The notes: generated from the letters alone by a model not told the origin. Counted from the first letter of the stretch, positions 44,063 through 54,401 are shown. The stretch is DNA of 64,000 bases from Halioxenophilus aromaticivorans (GCF_042850945.1 NZ_AP031496.1:5878234-5942233); one strand, 5' to 3'. A program made the numbers and translations.

Positions 44063-45442
44063 TTACTTCATGCTGCTGGCTTTCTCGATCGCTTCGTCGA
44101 TGGTACCTACCATGTAGAAGGCCTGCTCTGGCAGAGCGTCAAACTCGCCATTGAGAATGCCTTGGAAACCACGGATGGTTTCTTTCAGAGGTACGTACTT
44201 ACCAGGAGAACCGGTAAAAACTTCCGCTACATGGAAAGGCTGAGACAAGAAACGCTCGATTTTACGGGCACGGGCTACGATTTGCTTGTCTTCTTCAGAC
44301 AGCTCATCCATACCCAAAATAGCGATGATGTCTTTCAGCTCTTTGTAGCGCTGAAGAACAGTCTGTACGCCACGGGCAATACCATAATGCTCAGTACCGA
44401 TGATCAGAGGATCCAACTGACGAGAAGTGGAGTCCAGAGGATCTACCGCCGGGTAAATACCCTTAGCAGCGATGTCACGAGACAGTACAACGGTTGAATC
44501 CAAGTGCGCAAAGGTGGTTGCAGGGCTTGGGTCAGTCAAGTCATCCGCAGGTACGTATACTGCTTGTACCGAGGTGATGGAACCCGTTTTGGTTGAGGTA
44601 ATGCGCTCTTGCAGTACGCCCATCTCTTCAGCCAATGTAGGCTGGTAACCCACCGCAGAAGGCATACGACCCAACAGTGCAGATACCTCAGTACCGGCTA
44701 GGGTGTAACGGTAGATGTTGTCTACGAACAACAGAACATCTTTACCTTCGTCACGGAATTTCTCAGCCATGGTTAGGCCGGTCAATGCAACACGTAAACG
44801 GTTACCTGGAGGCTCATTCATCTGGCCGTAAACCATGGCAACTTTATCCAGTACGTTGGATTCTTTCATCTCGTAGTAGAAGTCGTTACCTTCACGAGTA
44901 CGCTCACCAACACCGGCGAACACAGACAAACCACTGTGCTCTTTAGCGATGTTGTTGATGAGTTCCATCATGTTTACGGTTTTACCAACACCGGCACCAC
45001 CGAACAGGCCAACTTTACCACCCTTGGCAAAAGGGCATACCAAGTCAATTACTTTAATACCGGTTTCCAGCAACTCAGCAGAAGCCGCCAATTCATCGTA
45101 AGCAGGCGCTTTACGGTGGATAGGCATGGTTTCTTTTTCGCCGATTGGGCCCGCTTCGTCGATTGGGTTACCCAGTACGTCCATGATGCGGCCTAGGGTT
45201 TCTATGCCTACAGGAACTGCGACTGGTGCGTTGGTGTTTTCTACGGGTAGACCGCGGCTAACACCTTCCGATGAACCCATGGCGATGGTCCGTACCACAC
45301 CGTCGCCCAATTGTTGCTGTACTTCCAGGGTTAAACCCTTCTCAGCAACTTTCAGAGCGTCGTAAACTTTTGGTACGGAATCCCGTGGAAACTCAACGTC
45401 GATAACGGCACCGATGATCTGCACAATGCGTCCGCTACTCAT
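44063..45442 (-). CDS. atpD: ATP synthase F1 subunit beta
   Basis: 459 aa catalytic subunit. P-loop GGAGVGKTV (about 148-156), catalytic glutamate in GVGERTREG and the signature PSAVGYQPTLAEEMG. Normal length. Between atpG and atpC. Confidence 0.99.
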   Translation of the reverse strand: MSSGRIVQIIGAVIDVEFPRDSVPKVYDALKVAEKGLTLEVQQQLGDGVVRTIAMGSSEGVSRGLPVENTNAPVAVPVGIETLGRIMDVLGNPIDEAGPIGEKETMPIHRKAPAYDELAASAELLETGIKVIDLVCPFAKGGKVGLFGGAGVGKTVNMMELINNIAKEHSGLSVFAGVGERTREGNDFYYEMKESNVLDKVAMVYGQMNEPPGNRLRVALTGLTMAEKFRDEGKDVLLFVDNIYRYTLAGTEVSALLGRMPSAVGYQPTLAEEMGVLQERITSTKTGSITSVQAVYVPADDLTDPSPATTFAHLDSTVVLSRDIAAKGIYPAVDPLDSTSRQLDPLIIGTEHYGIARGVQTVLQRYKELKDIIAILGMDELSEEDKQIVARARKIERFLSQPFHVAEVFTGSPGKYVPLKETIRGFQGILNGEFDALPEQAFYMVGTIDEAIEKASSMK

Positions 45443-45501
45443 TTCCGATTCCTCTTAAATTTAAATTTAAAAAACGTAAAACTGTGATTACCAAGGCGCG
45501 A

Positions 45502-46362
45502 TTAAACCGCAGCAGCACCGCTTACAATCTCCGACAGCTCTTGCGTAATGGCTGCCTGACGGGCCTTGTTGTAGGCCAATTGCAAATCGTTAATCAGATC
45601 GCCAGCATTATCGGTGGCGTTCTTCATGGCGATCATTCGGGCAGCTTGCTCACAAGCGCCATTTTCGATCACTGCTTGGTAGACCTGTGACTCTATGTAG
45701 CGAGTCAGTAAGCCTTCCAACAATTCGGAGGCTTCAGGTTCGTACAGGTAATCCCAGTGGTGTTTTAAGTCTTCGTTTTCTTCTTTTACCAAAGGCAGCA
45801 GTTGGTTAACGACTGGTTTTTGAACCATGGTGTTAACAAACTCGTTACCGACCAAATACAAACGGTCGATTTTGCCCTCAGCATAGGCGTCTAACATAAC
45901 CTTAACGCTACCGATCAAATCAGCCACGCTTGGGGTCTCGCCCAAATCACGAACGCGGGCTACCACGTTACCGCCAACACTATTAAAGAAGGCAGCCGCT
46001 TTGGCACCAATAAGAGCGAAATCAACCTGTTTACCTTGGTCGGCCCACTCTTTACTGGCGCTTAGCGCTTTCTTGAAAACGTTAATGTTTAAGCCACCAC
46101 ACAAACCGCGGTCACTGGAAACAATGATATAACCCACACGCTTTACTTCACGCTCTTGCATAAAGAGGTGCTGGTATTCTGGGTTGGCGTTGGCAATGTG
46201 GCCCACCACCGCCCGAATACGCTGCGCGTACGGCTTACCAGTTTCCATACGATCTTGGGCACGACGCATTTTACTGGCAGCAACCATTTCCATGGCGCTG
46301 GTAATTTTTTGCGTGCCCTTAATACTGGTTATTTGTGTGCGTATCTCTTTTCCGACTGCCAT
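45502..46362 (-). CDS. atpG: ATP synthase F1 subunit gamma
   Basis: 286 aa from ATG 46362 (MAVGKEIRTQITSIKGTQKI), the family N-terminus; an in-frame extension of 52 codons upstream is not conserved and is rejected. The C-terminal helix ITQELSEIVSGAAAV is the rotor shaft end. Confidence 0.97.
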   Translation of the reverse strand: MAVGKEIRTQITSIKGTQKITSAMEMVAASKMRRAQDRMETGKPYAQRIRAVVGHIANANPEYQHLFMQEREVKRVGYIIVSSDRGLCGGLNINVFKKALSASKEWADQGKQVDFALIGAKAAAFFNSVGGNVVARVRDLGETPSVADLIGSVKVMLDAYAEGKIDRLYLVGNEFVNTMVQKPVVNQLLPLVKEENEDLKHHWDYLYEPEASELLEGLLTRYIESQVYQAVIENGACEQAARMIAMKNATDNAGDLINDLQLAYNKARQAAITQELSEIVSGAAAV

Positions 46363-46603
46363 ATCTGGCCCTCGAATATTTGACGTGAATTTTGTTTGCT
46401 TTTTTGAGCCAAAAATACACCCTGTATTTTTATCTCGGTGGCCTTGGCCTTGCTGGTGCATTCTTAAGAAAGAGCTGAGCAAGTTAGGGCTTGCATGAGC
46501 GGTGCTCATGAGGCACATCCCTGTGCCTTACTAAGCGTTTTTATTAACTGTGTAAAAACGACTTGTTAAAAAAACGCCTTAAAAAAGCAAACGTTTAACC
46601 TGA
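46363..46603. other. long atpA-atpG spacer with hairpin
   Basis: 241 bp with no gene, longer than usual inside atp operons. It contains a perfect small hairpin AGGCACA-TCCC-TGTGCCT (about 46510-46527) and A/T-rich stretches. It could tune the relative expression or stability of alpha and gamma messages. Confidence 0.5.
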
Positions 46604-48148
46604 TTACCAGGTTTGCGTCGCCTTAAATTTCTCAACGCCGGCTTTAAACGCGTTGGCGATGTCATCGTTGTAGTTACCACTGGCAACGATGTCCTTCATC
46701 AACTCGCCGTGCTCGGCATTCATGTAAGAAAGCAGGGCCGCTTCGAAGTCACCAATTTTGGCCACTTCCACGTCTTGCAAATAACCTTCGTTAGCGGCGT
46801 ACAGCAACACTCCCATTTCAGCAATGGACTGAGGCTGGAACTGCTTTTGTTTCATCAGTTCGGTTACGCGCTCACCGTGGTCTAACTGTGCTTTGGTGGC
46901 GTCATCGAGGTCAGAAGCGAACTGCGAGAACGCGGCCAATTCACGGTACTGTGCCAACGCGGTACGAATACCACCGGACAGTTTCTTAATGATTTTGGTC
47001 TGCGCTGCACCACCCACTCGAGATACCGAAATACCGGCGTTCATTGCAGGACGAATACCCGCGTTAAACATGTCAGTCTCCAAGAAGATCTGACCATCGG
47101 TAATCGAAATTACGTTGGTTGGTACGAATGCAGATACGTCACCAGCTTGGGTTTCAATGATAGGCAGGGCGGTTAGAGAACCGGTTTGGCCTTTCACTTC
47201 ACCGTTGGTGTATTTCTCTACGTACTCGGCGTTAACGCGAGCAGCACGCTCGAGCAAACGAGAGTGCAAGTAGAATACGTCACCGGGGTAGGCTTCACGG
47301 CCTGGCGGACGACGTAACAACAGGGAGATTTGACGATAAGCCCAAGCTTGCTTGGTTAAATCATCGTATACGATCAGGGCATCTTGGCCGCGATCGCGGA
47401 AGTATTCACCCATGGTACAACCGGCGAAAGGTGCCAAGAACTGCATAGACGCAGGGTCAGATGCGGTAGCGGCAACGACGATGGTGTGATCCATAGCGCC
47501 GTGTTCTTCCAGCTTACGTACTACGGCGGCAACAGAAGAAGCCTTCTGACCAACAGCCACGTAGATACACTTAATGCCAGAACCTTTCTGGTTGATGATG
47601 GCATCCACTGCTACCGCAGTTTTACCGATTTGGCGGTCACCAATAATCAGCTCACGCTGACCACGACCTACCGGTACCATGGCATCAATCGCTTTAATAC
47701 CAAATTGAACGGGCTCATCAACGCCCTGACGGGCGATTACGCCGGGGGCGATTTTTTCGATGGCGTCGGTTTGGCTGGCCTTGATTGGGCCTTTACCGTC
47801 GATGGGGTTTCCCAGTGCGTCTACTACGCGGCCAAGCATCTCGTTGCCCACAGGCACTTCCAAGATACGACCAGTACACTTACAGGTTTGCCCTTCGGCA
47901 ATGGTTTGGTAATCACCGAGAATCACCGCACCAACGGAGTCTTGCTCAAGGTTAAGTGCCAAACCATAGACACCACCTTCGAATTCGATCATCTCACCGT
48001 ACATGGCGTCGGCCAGTCCGTGGATGCGAATAATACCGTCGGTTACGGATACTACCGTGCCCTCGTTTTGGGCTTCGGCTTTGACATCAAGAGATTCGAT
48101 GCGGCTCTTGATGATTTCACTGATCTCTGAAGGGTTCAGTTGCTGCAT
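46604..48148 (-). CDS. atpA: ATP synthase F1 subunit alpha
   Basis: 514 aa; P-loop GDRQIGKTA (about 170-178) and the ATP synthase alpha/beta signature. Starts MQQLNPSEISEIIKSRIES. It is 20 bp downstream of atpH. Normal length. Confidence 0.99.
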   Translation of the reverse strand: MQQLNPSEISEIIKSRIESLDVKAEAQNEGTVVSVTDGIIRIHGLADAMYGEMIEFEGGVYGLALNLEQDSVGAVILGDYQTIAEGQTCKCTGRILEVPVGNEMLGRVVDALGNPIDGKGPIKASQTDAIEKIAPGVIARQGVDEPVQFGIKAIDAMVPVGRGQRELIIGDRQIGKTAVAVDAIINQKGSGIKCIYVAVGQKASSVAAVVRKLEEHGAMDHTIVVAATASDPASMQFLAPFAGCTMGEYFRDRGQDALIVYDDLTKQAWAYRQISLLLRRPPGREAYPGDVFYLHSRLLERAARVNAEYVEKYTNGEVKGQTGSLTALPIIETQAGDVSAFVPTNVISITDGQIFLETDMFNAGIRPAMNAGISVSRVGGAAQTKIIKKLSGGIRTALAQYRELAAFSQFASDLDDATKAQLDHGERVTELMKQKQFQPQSIAEMGVLLYAANEGYLQDVEVAKIGDFEAALLSYMNAEHGELMKDIVASGNYNDDIANAFKAGVEKFKATQTW

Positions 48149-48168
48149 GCTAGTTCCTACCCTATGAA

Positions 48169-48705
48169 TTAGGCGTTCATTGCTTCGGCGAGTTTAGCCA
48201 GACGACCTTTGACTGAATCATCGATGACGGTATCCCCGGCGCGGATAACTACTCCGCCCAGCAGAGATTCATCAACCGAACTCTGCACGGTTACGTCACG
48301 ACCCAGCTTAATTTGCAGTGCCGCTGCTAGTTTGTTCAGGGTTTCCTGTGGCAGTTCGAAAGCGCTGGTTACGTCAACGTCGACGGATTTTTCCAAGTTC
48401 GCTTTAAATTCTTCGAACAGCTCAGTGATTGCTGGAAGCAAACCTAAACGTTTATTCGCCGCCAAATTACGGACAAAGTTTTGACCGTGTGGATTCAGTG
48501 TGTCGCCACACAATTGCACAAAGACATTGCCTTTTTCCGCTGCGGTATGAACGGGAGAAGATAGCACTTTACCAACGGCTTCGGATTGCGACACCGCTGC
48601 TGCAACTGACAACTGAGATGCCCACTGCGCTAAAGCATTTTGCTCTTTGGCGTATTCAAACGCCGCCTTAGCGTAGGGACGGGCAAGTGTTGTTAGTTCT
48701 GCCAT
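48169..48705 (-). CDS. atpH: ATP synthase F1 subunit delta
   Basis: 178 aa, OSCP/delta fold: LARPYAKAAFEYAKEQNALA at the N-terminus and C-terminal DESLLGGVVIRAGDTVIDDS, the conserved family block. Connects F1 to the b-subunit stalk. Confidence 0.97.
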   Translation of the reverse strand: MAELTTLARPYAKAAFEYAKEQNALAQWASQLSVAAAVSQSEAVGKVLSSPVHTAAEKGNVFVQLCGDTLNPHGQNFVRNLAANKRLGLLPAITELFEEFKANLEKSVDVDVTSAFELPQETLNKLAAALQIKLGRDVTVQSSVDESLLGGVVIRAGDTVIDDSVKGRLAKLAEAMNA

Positions 48706-48716
48706 AGTCTCCTCGC

Positions 48717-49187
48717 TTAAAGTTCGTTGGCCAGTTTCTCAACCATGGCGGTATTGGCGGCCGGATCGATGTTTTTCTGCAGTACTTGTGAGGCACCGGC
48801 TAAAGCTAGGCTGGCAACTTTGCTGCGCAGGTCTTCTTTGGCTCGGTTAACCATCTGTTGTACTTCAGCATCGGCGGCTGCTTTAACGCGGTCGGCTTCG
48901 ACAACGGCTTGTTGTTTGGCTTCTTCGACGATTTGGTTAGCGCGCTTGTTCGCCGCATCGACAATGGAGGCTGCCTCTTGTTTGGCTTCCTTCATTTGCT
49001 CAGTGGCTTTTTTCTTTGCCAATTCCAAGTCTTTATCTGCACGTTCGGCAGCTTCCAGACCCGCGGCAATTTTAGCTTCGCGCTCGGCCATCACACCGAT
49101 CAACGCAGGCCACACGTACTTCCAACAAAACAAAATGAATATGAAGAAAGTAATCGACTGACCAATCAGCGTTAAGTTGATATTCAT
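48717..49187 (-). CDS. atpF: ATP synthase F0 subunit b
   Basis: 156 aa. One N-terminal membrane helix (LIGQSITFFIFILFCWKYVW) then a long Ala/Glu/Lys coiled coil forming the peripheral stalk. Normal length and place. Confidence 0.98.
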   Translation of the reverse strand: MNINLTLIGQSITFFIFILFCWKYVWPALIGVMAEREAKIAAGLEAAERADKDLELAKKKATEQMKEAKQEAASIVDAANKRANQIVEEAKQQAVVEADRVKAAADAEVQQMVNRAKEDLRSKVASLALAGASQVLQKNIDPAANTAMVEKLANEL

Positions 49188-49234
49188 ATCAACACCTCAT
49201 GTTTAGTGGATTAATAACGTTGAGTCGCGCTCAA

Positions 49235-49483
49235 TTAACCCGCTAAACCAGGTGCAACTACGAAGATCAGGTACATGCCGATACCTACACCGATCATTGG
49301 AACCGCATCCAAAAGACCAGCCATCAGGAACATTTTACCTTGCAGGGCAGGGCCTTGCTCTGGCTGACGTGCTGAACCTTCCAGCAGCTTGCCACCCAAA
49401 GAACCGAAACCGATCGCAGTACCCAGGGCACCCAAACCGATCAACAGCGCTGCAGCAACGTATACTAAACCTAATGCTTCCAT
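49235..49483 (-). CDS. atpE: ATP synthase F0 subunit c
   Basis: 82 aa, two membrane helices with the polar loop ARQPEQGPAL and the proton-binding carboxylate in the second helix (FLMAGLLDAVPMIGVGIG, Asp). The mRNA leader ahead of it (49484-49530) is very A/U-rich followed by AGGAG, matching the translation enhancer known upstream of atpE. Confidence 0.98.
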   Translation of the reverse strand: MEALGLVYVAAALLIGLGALGTAIGFGSLGGKLLEGSARQPEQGPALQGKMFLMAGLLDAVPMIGVGIGMYLIFVVAPGLAG

Positions 49484-49593
49484 TGTTTTCTCCTACTTTT
49501 AAGTTTAAAAAATGAAAAATAAAAAAACGAAATCAAAACTCACACGCAAGCCCCTGCAGTTCGCGCCGCCGGGCCTTAACGTCTAAAAACTGC

Positions 49594-50517
49594 TTAGTGA
49601 TCTTCACCTGTGTCGTGTGCCATGGCCATGTATACGGTGGTCAACACCATAAATACAAACGCTTGCAGGGTGATTACCAGAATATGGAAGACCGCCCAGG
49701 CCCACTGCAACACACCGCCGAAGATACCCAACACCAAACCGGCACTGAACATTAAGGCAATCAGGATAAAGATCATTTCACCCGCATAGAGGTTACCGAA
49801 CAAACGCAAGCCCAGAGAGATTGGTTTGGCGATTAACGATACGGTTTCGAGAATCAAGTTGATGGGGATCAGAAAGATGTCGATGTATATCTTGCCGGAG
49901 TGGAAGGGGTGCAATGTCAGCTCTTTGATGAAGCCCATTAAGCCCTTCTCTTTGATGCTGAAGAAAATCATCAGCGCAAATACCGCAACGGCCATACCCA
50001 ACGTGGCGTTGGGGTCTGTGGTGGGTACCACTTTGAAGAACAAGTGGTCATCACCAGCGATCTTGGCAGCTGCCATTGGCAACCAGTCCACAGGGATTAA
50101 ATCCATTAGGTTCATGAGGAATACCCACATGAAAATGGTTAATGCCATAGGGCCGATTAAACGATTTTTGTAGTGGAAGATGTCTTCTACGGTGTTGTTA
50201 ACAAAGCTCACCACCATCTCAACGAAGCTTTGCAAACCACGTGGAGTGTCAGTTGTGGCACTTCTGGCAACTTTACTGAACAAAAAGAGGAATAAAGCAC
50301 CTAATACGATAGACCAAGCCATGGTATCCACATGAATGGCCGAAAAACCCATATCGGCGGCTTCCTGGGAAGAGTGGGCCATAGTCCACTGGGTGGATTC
50401 TAAAACGTGTTCGTGACCTTCAGCGTCCACTCGTACGTAACCCGCGGGCAATTTGCCGTAGGTCATGTTTTGCAAGTGGTGCTGAATATAACCGGTCGAG
50501 GTTTGCTCGCTAGCCAT
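49594..50517 (-). CDS. atpB: ATP synthase F0 subunit a
   Basis: 307 aa, several membrane helices; the essential arginine lies in ISLGLRLFGNLYAGEM (stator side of the proton channel). The N-terminus carries an extended soluble part (GYIQHHLQNMTYGKLPAGYV), common in marine gammaproteobacteria. Confidence 0.97.
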   Translation of the reverse strand: MASEQTSTGYIQHHLQNMTYGKLPAGYVRVDAEGHEHVLESTQWTMAHSSQEAADMGFSAIHVDTMAWSIVLGALFLFLFSKVARSATTDTPRGLQSFVEMVVSFVNNTVEDIFHYKNRLIGPMALTIFMWVFLMNLMDLIPVDWLPMAAAKIAGDDHLFFKVVPTTDPNATLGMAVAVFALMIFFSIKEKGLMGFIKELTLHPFHSGKIYIDIFLIPINLILETVSLIAKPISLGLRLFGNLYAGEMIFILIALMFSAGLVLGIFGGVLQWAWAVFHILVITLQAFVFMVLTTVYMAMAHDTGEDH

Positions 50518-50615
50518 AGTTGATGTCGCACCTAAAAAGTTAAAAAAACTGGTTTTTCAGCACTCGCTACCGCCGGCGGGTCATCTGAGTAACCGGCCCA
50601 ATCATTGGCAGTGGA

Positions 50616-50993
50616 TTAGCGATGTATCACCTTGGCACTAGCAACCCAATAAACAAAGGTCATGGCCAAAAAGGCGCTGAACAGGGCCACACTGTGTAAC
50701 GGCTTGACGAGCAGAAACACCAGGGCGAACCCTACAAGGGTGAGGGTAAATTTTCCCATCTCACCACGATAAATTTGTTGTAAAGCAAAGTTTACATGCG
50801 CTGCCCCCACTATACGGAAGGCAAAGTAAGCAAAGTAGGCACTGGGGATAATTTGCAACAATCCACCCAGCAGCAGGGAGTAGGAGAAAGTCACACTCAA
50901 CCCTAAACCGATGGCAGCCATCGGCAGAAGAATGGACATCTGGATAAGGCAAACTTTAAAAACCGGTGGTTTTTGGATGCTAACCTGATTCAT
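50616..50993 (-). CDS. atpI: ATP synthase protein I
   Basis: 125 aa, four hydrophobic segments (MSILLPMAAIGLGLSVTFSY and following), matching AtpI, a c-ring assembly aid. First gene of the atp operon; the promoter should lie in the region just right of 50993. Confidence 0.9.
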   Translation of the reverse strand: MNQVSIQKPPVFKVCLIQMSILLPMAAIGLGLSVTFSYSLLLGGLLQIIPSAYFAYFAFRIVGAAHVNFALQQIYRGEMGKFTLTLVGFALVFLLVKPLHSVALFSAFLAMTFVYWVASAKVIHR

Positions 50994-51764
50994 TGGCTCT
51001 TATCTGTGTGGTGTACCCGGTTAAATGTTCAGTCATTTGTTCGGTCACTGCCACGGCCAACTGCATCATTGCCAAGTTTGGTTATTGTTAAACACCTAAT
51101 GGCTTGCTGGTTAACATTGGTTGCTTGTTCCTGAAGCGATTCCTAACTCACACTCAACGCGCCCTAAAATTGTGCTGAACTCTCTGCGGAGTTCGAGCGG
51201 CGTGAATTATAGGGTTATTCCCCACCACGTTCAACAAACGGCGTTCGGTTTTGGACTACAACTTTATGGGGAGAAAGACCGTACAACCGCCGTAGTTAAG
51301 TACGATTACAAGCAAACGCAATAATAAAACGCTCGCTAATTCAGAATATAACGATGCTTACTGGCCAAAGCGATGACAAGCAGACAAAACACCTCATCCG
51401 GCGGCTGAGATGAGCGCTGACGCCCTAATTTAGACCAATGTCTAAGAGGATAATTGCCCTGAAACGGATCTTTACCTATCCCCTACTGGATAACTGAAAA
51501 GGGACCCGTTGGGCGCCACCGCCTGCTAAATCACCACTGCCGAATGGGGCGCTAGTATAGCGGGGCATAGCCAGTTGTACATATAGCCACTTGTACATAA
51601 AGTGCTTGCCGTTCGCTGCGCCCAGGCTACAAGGTTGCTGTGAATCCGGGAATTATTGGCAGCCAGCTAACGGATTTCGGATCTGGCGGCCCTTCGACGG
51701 GCCGAGGGCAGTTTTATTCGAGGTCTAAGTGTTTACAGGGCGATGGCATAAAATGGAAATTTGT
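50994..51764. other. atp operon upstream region, no gene seen
   Basis: About 770 bp. It should contain the atpI promoter (50994-51130). A hairpin CGGCCC-TTCGAC-GGGCCG (51687-51704) may end transcription from the oxidoreductase gene. A short direct repeat with TTGTACATA occurs at about 51575-51600. No convincing coding sequence. Confidence 0.5.
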
Positions 51765-52808
51765 TCACTCTAGGCCCGTAATTTCAGAAATCTGAACCAC
51801 CCGATGCTCTCTCGCACTGATCAAAGCCGCATCCAAAATCGCGGTTACATGCAAAGCATCATCAACCGCAACGGGCAGTTCAGCTTCCCCGTTCAGACTG
51901 TCTCTCAGCTGCAGATAGAATGCCGGCCAGTCTCCCTGGAGCGAGGGAACTTTCTCACAGGTTGCACTGTGAAATAAGGTGCCCCATTTTTCTTCCGGTT
52001 CCACCCCCCACTGTATCTGGCTCGACGACGGATGACGACCTGCGAAGGCCTGTTCAGTCTGGATATCCAGCCCATCCAGTTGAAACGAGGCTGACTCACC
52101 ATCCGCACGAAAGCGAGGCCCGGGATTATGCTGCATCATAAGGCCGTTCACATGGCTGCGCTGTCCGGATTTGTGCGTAAGAATAATATAAAAACCATCA
52201 TTCAGGTCCAAGTCGTGGGCCATTGCGTCCACTTGCGCGTAAACAGATGTGACCAGGCCCATAAGCATTACCTGTTGATCCACCAGATGACTGCCGAGAT
52301 CTCTCAATAGCCCGCCACCGGACGCATTGCCCTCATTCTGTGGCGCGAAAGCTTCGATTGCATTGTAAAGGCGACGCAATCTGCCAAGCTTTCCGGAGGA
52401 CAGTACGTGCTTGACTGTACGCACATCGGAATCCCAGCGGCGATTCATAAAAATAGTGACAGGTGTCTGATATTTTACCGACAGGGTTTTCAGGTTTCTG
52501 GCACTGGCATAGTCCATAGCAAAAGGTTTGTCAGAAACCACAGTGACTCCAGCTTTTAGCGCCAGTTCTATTAACTCGAACCGGCTGTCAGGTGGCGTGG
52601 AGATGACGACAGCATCAACGCCGGCCGCCAGCATGTCTGTCAAAGAATCGAAAATCGGCGTATTAGAGTAGCGCTCAGCAATCACTTGTCTTCGTTCATG
52701 TGAACGGGTGATGATTCCCGCTAGTTGCAAACCCTCTGTGGTAGAAATCAAAGGGGCGTGATAGTTGCTGCCGCCCACACCGAATCCAACGAGACCAATT
52801 TTACGCAT
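51765..52808 (-). CDS. Gfo/Idh/MocA-family NAD(P)-dependent oxidoreductase
   Basis: 347 aa. N-terminal Rossmann motif GLVGFGVGGSNYHAPLIS (residues about 4-21), VVISTPPDSR, and SDKPFA (the EKP-type catalytic lysine region), then a mixed alpha/beta C-terminal domain (SHLVDQQVMLMG). The family reduces or oxidises sugars and cyclitols; the substrate is unknown. It stands alone between the atp operon and parB, a position not usual for gammaproteobacteria, so it is probably a local insertion. Confidence 0.88.
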   Translation of the reverse strand: MRKIGLVGFGVGGSNYHAPLISTTEGLQLAGIITRSHERRQVIAERYSNTPIFDSLTDMLAAGVDAVVISTPPDSRFELIELALKAGVTVVSDKPFAMDYASARNLKTLSVKYQTPVTIFMNRRWDSDVRTVKHVLSSGKLGRLRRLYNAIEAFAPQNEGNASGGGLLRDLGSHLVDQQVMLMGLVTSVYAQVDAMAHDLDLNDGFYIILTHKSGQRSHVNGLMMQHNPGPRFRADGESASFQLDGLDIQTEQAFAGRHPSSSQIQWGVEPEEKWGTLFHSATCEKVPSLQGDWPAFYLQLRDSLNGEAELPVAVDDALHVTAILDAALISAREHRVVQISEITGLE

Positions 52809-53434
52809 TTTCGCACTCCAAAGATGGCAAACTGTTAAAGCTCTGCCGTGCAGTCACGAGGCTATTGCGGTGATCTGCTACTCGCGCGGAGCTTTTTAAA
52901 ATAAAAATACCGAATAATTATAATTTGAAATTAAATTATCATTTATAATCAATGATTGGCAATCAGTTTGTCTTGAGAGTGTGTTCAGAAGAACTGCAGT
53001 GAAGATTTGAGAGCTAAGAAGTCGCTTAGTCTGTAAAGGCGCTAAAAGCTGGCGTAGCCGTTTTGTGAAGCCTGTGCCTAACATCAGCATTGGGGGGCTT
53101 TCTTGCGAATCCACTCGTGTAGCGCCGGTTGCAAACCAAATTCATGTACTCGAATAGAGACGACGTCGATTTGAGTGCTTTCGCACCGTGGGTGGCGCAG
53201 GTTTCAGCGATTCGTTGAATCACCCTGAGAAAAGCGAGGCATGGATGCCGAAGCTGAACGGGCATGGATTGAGAAGCGTACTGGATACGACGACAGAAAT
53301 TTAGCTGTAGACCGGGCCGCAGCGTAGAACAACCCCTTAGTGCGAATGGCAATGCCACATTAAAAGCACTAGCTTGACCGCTAAAGGCAAAAAACAGCAC
53401 AAACCCATGGCCAAAGTCGATGCAAAAAACGCGA
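52809..53434. other. intergenic region with no recognised gene
   Basis: 626 bp. Next to the oxidoreductase start is a very A/T-rich segment (52900-52955) suited to a promoter. Further right, a minus-strand open frame of about 148 codons runs from within parB to 53026, but it has no Shine-Dalgarno and unusual composition, so I do not call it. Confidence 0.45.
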
Positions 53435-54358
53435 TTATTTAGCGTCATACCCCAAGTGGGCCAAGATGCCATCCAACTCGTCTAAGTTGTTGTATTTCAA
53501 CACCAGTTTACCGGCGCCCTTGGCGGTGTGGTTGATCACCACCGGCACACCCACCTTCTCGGCCAAGCCTTCTTCCAGGTTTTTCAGGTCTGGGTTGGGT
53601 TGGGCCACGGGTTTGGTGTTTTTGGCTTGCTCTTGCAGGCGGCGCACCAGGGCCTCGGTTTGGCGTACGGATAGGCCTCGGGCAATGACTTGGTTGGCCA
53701 CCTGCATTTGCTCATCCAACGACAGCGTCAGCAAGGCGCGGGCGTGGCCCATTTCTATGTCACCGTTTTCCAGCAGTTTTTTCACTTCATTGCCCAGGGC
53801 AATCAGGCGCAGCAGGTTGGTTACCGTGGTGCGAGATTTACCCACGGCTTCGGCCACTTCTTGGTGGGTAAGATCGAATTCGTCCTGTAACCGTTTTAGA
53901 GCGAAGGCCTCTTCCATGGGATTGAGGTCTTCGCGCTGGATGTTTTCGATCAACGCCATGGCGATGGCGGCTTCGTCCGGTACGTCGCGTACTACCGCCG
54001 GGATTTTATCCAATTGCGCCAGCTGTGTGGCGCGCCAGCGGCGTTCACCGGCAATGATTTCATAGCGATTGCCGCCCACCGGGCGCACCACGATAGGCTG
54101 CATAATACCCTGGGCTTTGATGGAGTCGGCCAGCTCTTGCAGGGCCTCGGGGTTCATATCCCGGCGGGGCTGGTATTTGCCGCGTTGGATAAACTCTATC
54201 GGGATCTCCATCAACCGGCCGTCTTCACCGGGGCTGGGTGAGGTCACCGACTCTATGGCTTCCGATACGCTGGCTGCGGGTTGTCCTTTGGGGGTAGCGC
54301 TGCCGCCGAGCAAAGCGTCTAAACCTTTGCCGAGTCCTTTTCGTTTACTGGTTGCCAT
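53435..54358 (-). CDS. parB: ParB: chromosome-partitioning DNA-binding protein
   Basis: 307 aa. It contains the CTPase/ParB box (GERRWRATQLAQL), the helix-turn-helix (LTHQEVAEAVGKSRTTVTNLL) and a C-terminal dimer domain (VLKYNNLDELDGILAHLGY). Binds parS near the origin. 43 bp downstream of parA. Confidence 0.97.
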   Translation of the reverse strand: MATSKRKGLGKGLDALLGGSATPKGQPAASVSEAIESVTSPSPGEDGRLMEIPIEFIQRGKYQPRRDMNPEALQELADSIKAQGIMQPIVVRPVGGNRYEIIAGERRWRATQLAQLDKIPAVVRDVPDEAAIAMALIENIQREDLNPMEEAFALKRLQDEFDLTHQEVAEAVGKSRTTVTNLLRLIALGNEVKKLLENGDIEMGHARALLTLSLDEQMQVANQVIARGLSVRQTEALVRRLQEQAKNTKPVAQPNPDLKNLEEGLAEKVGVPVVINHTAKGAGKLVLKYNNLDELDGILAHLGYDAK

Positions 54359-54401
54359 GGTGTTTTACTGATTCGGTAGGGGTTATTGTTGCAGGGTTGG
54401 T

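Noticed and set aside
51121..51324. 67-codon plus-strand frame upstream of atpI
   Set aside because: No ribosome-binding site or recognisable features and it falls in the atp promoter region.
53070..53090. GCCTAAC as an integron attC half-site
   Set aside because: No complementary GTTAGGC-type half was found at the required distance.
53026..53472. 148-codon minus-strand frame overlapping the parB 3' end
   Set aside because: No ribosome-binding site, overlaps parB, and composition is unlike a protein; treated as chance.
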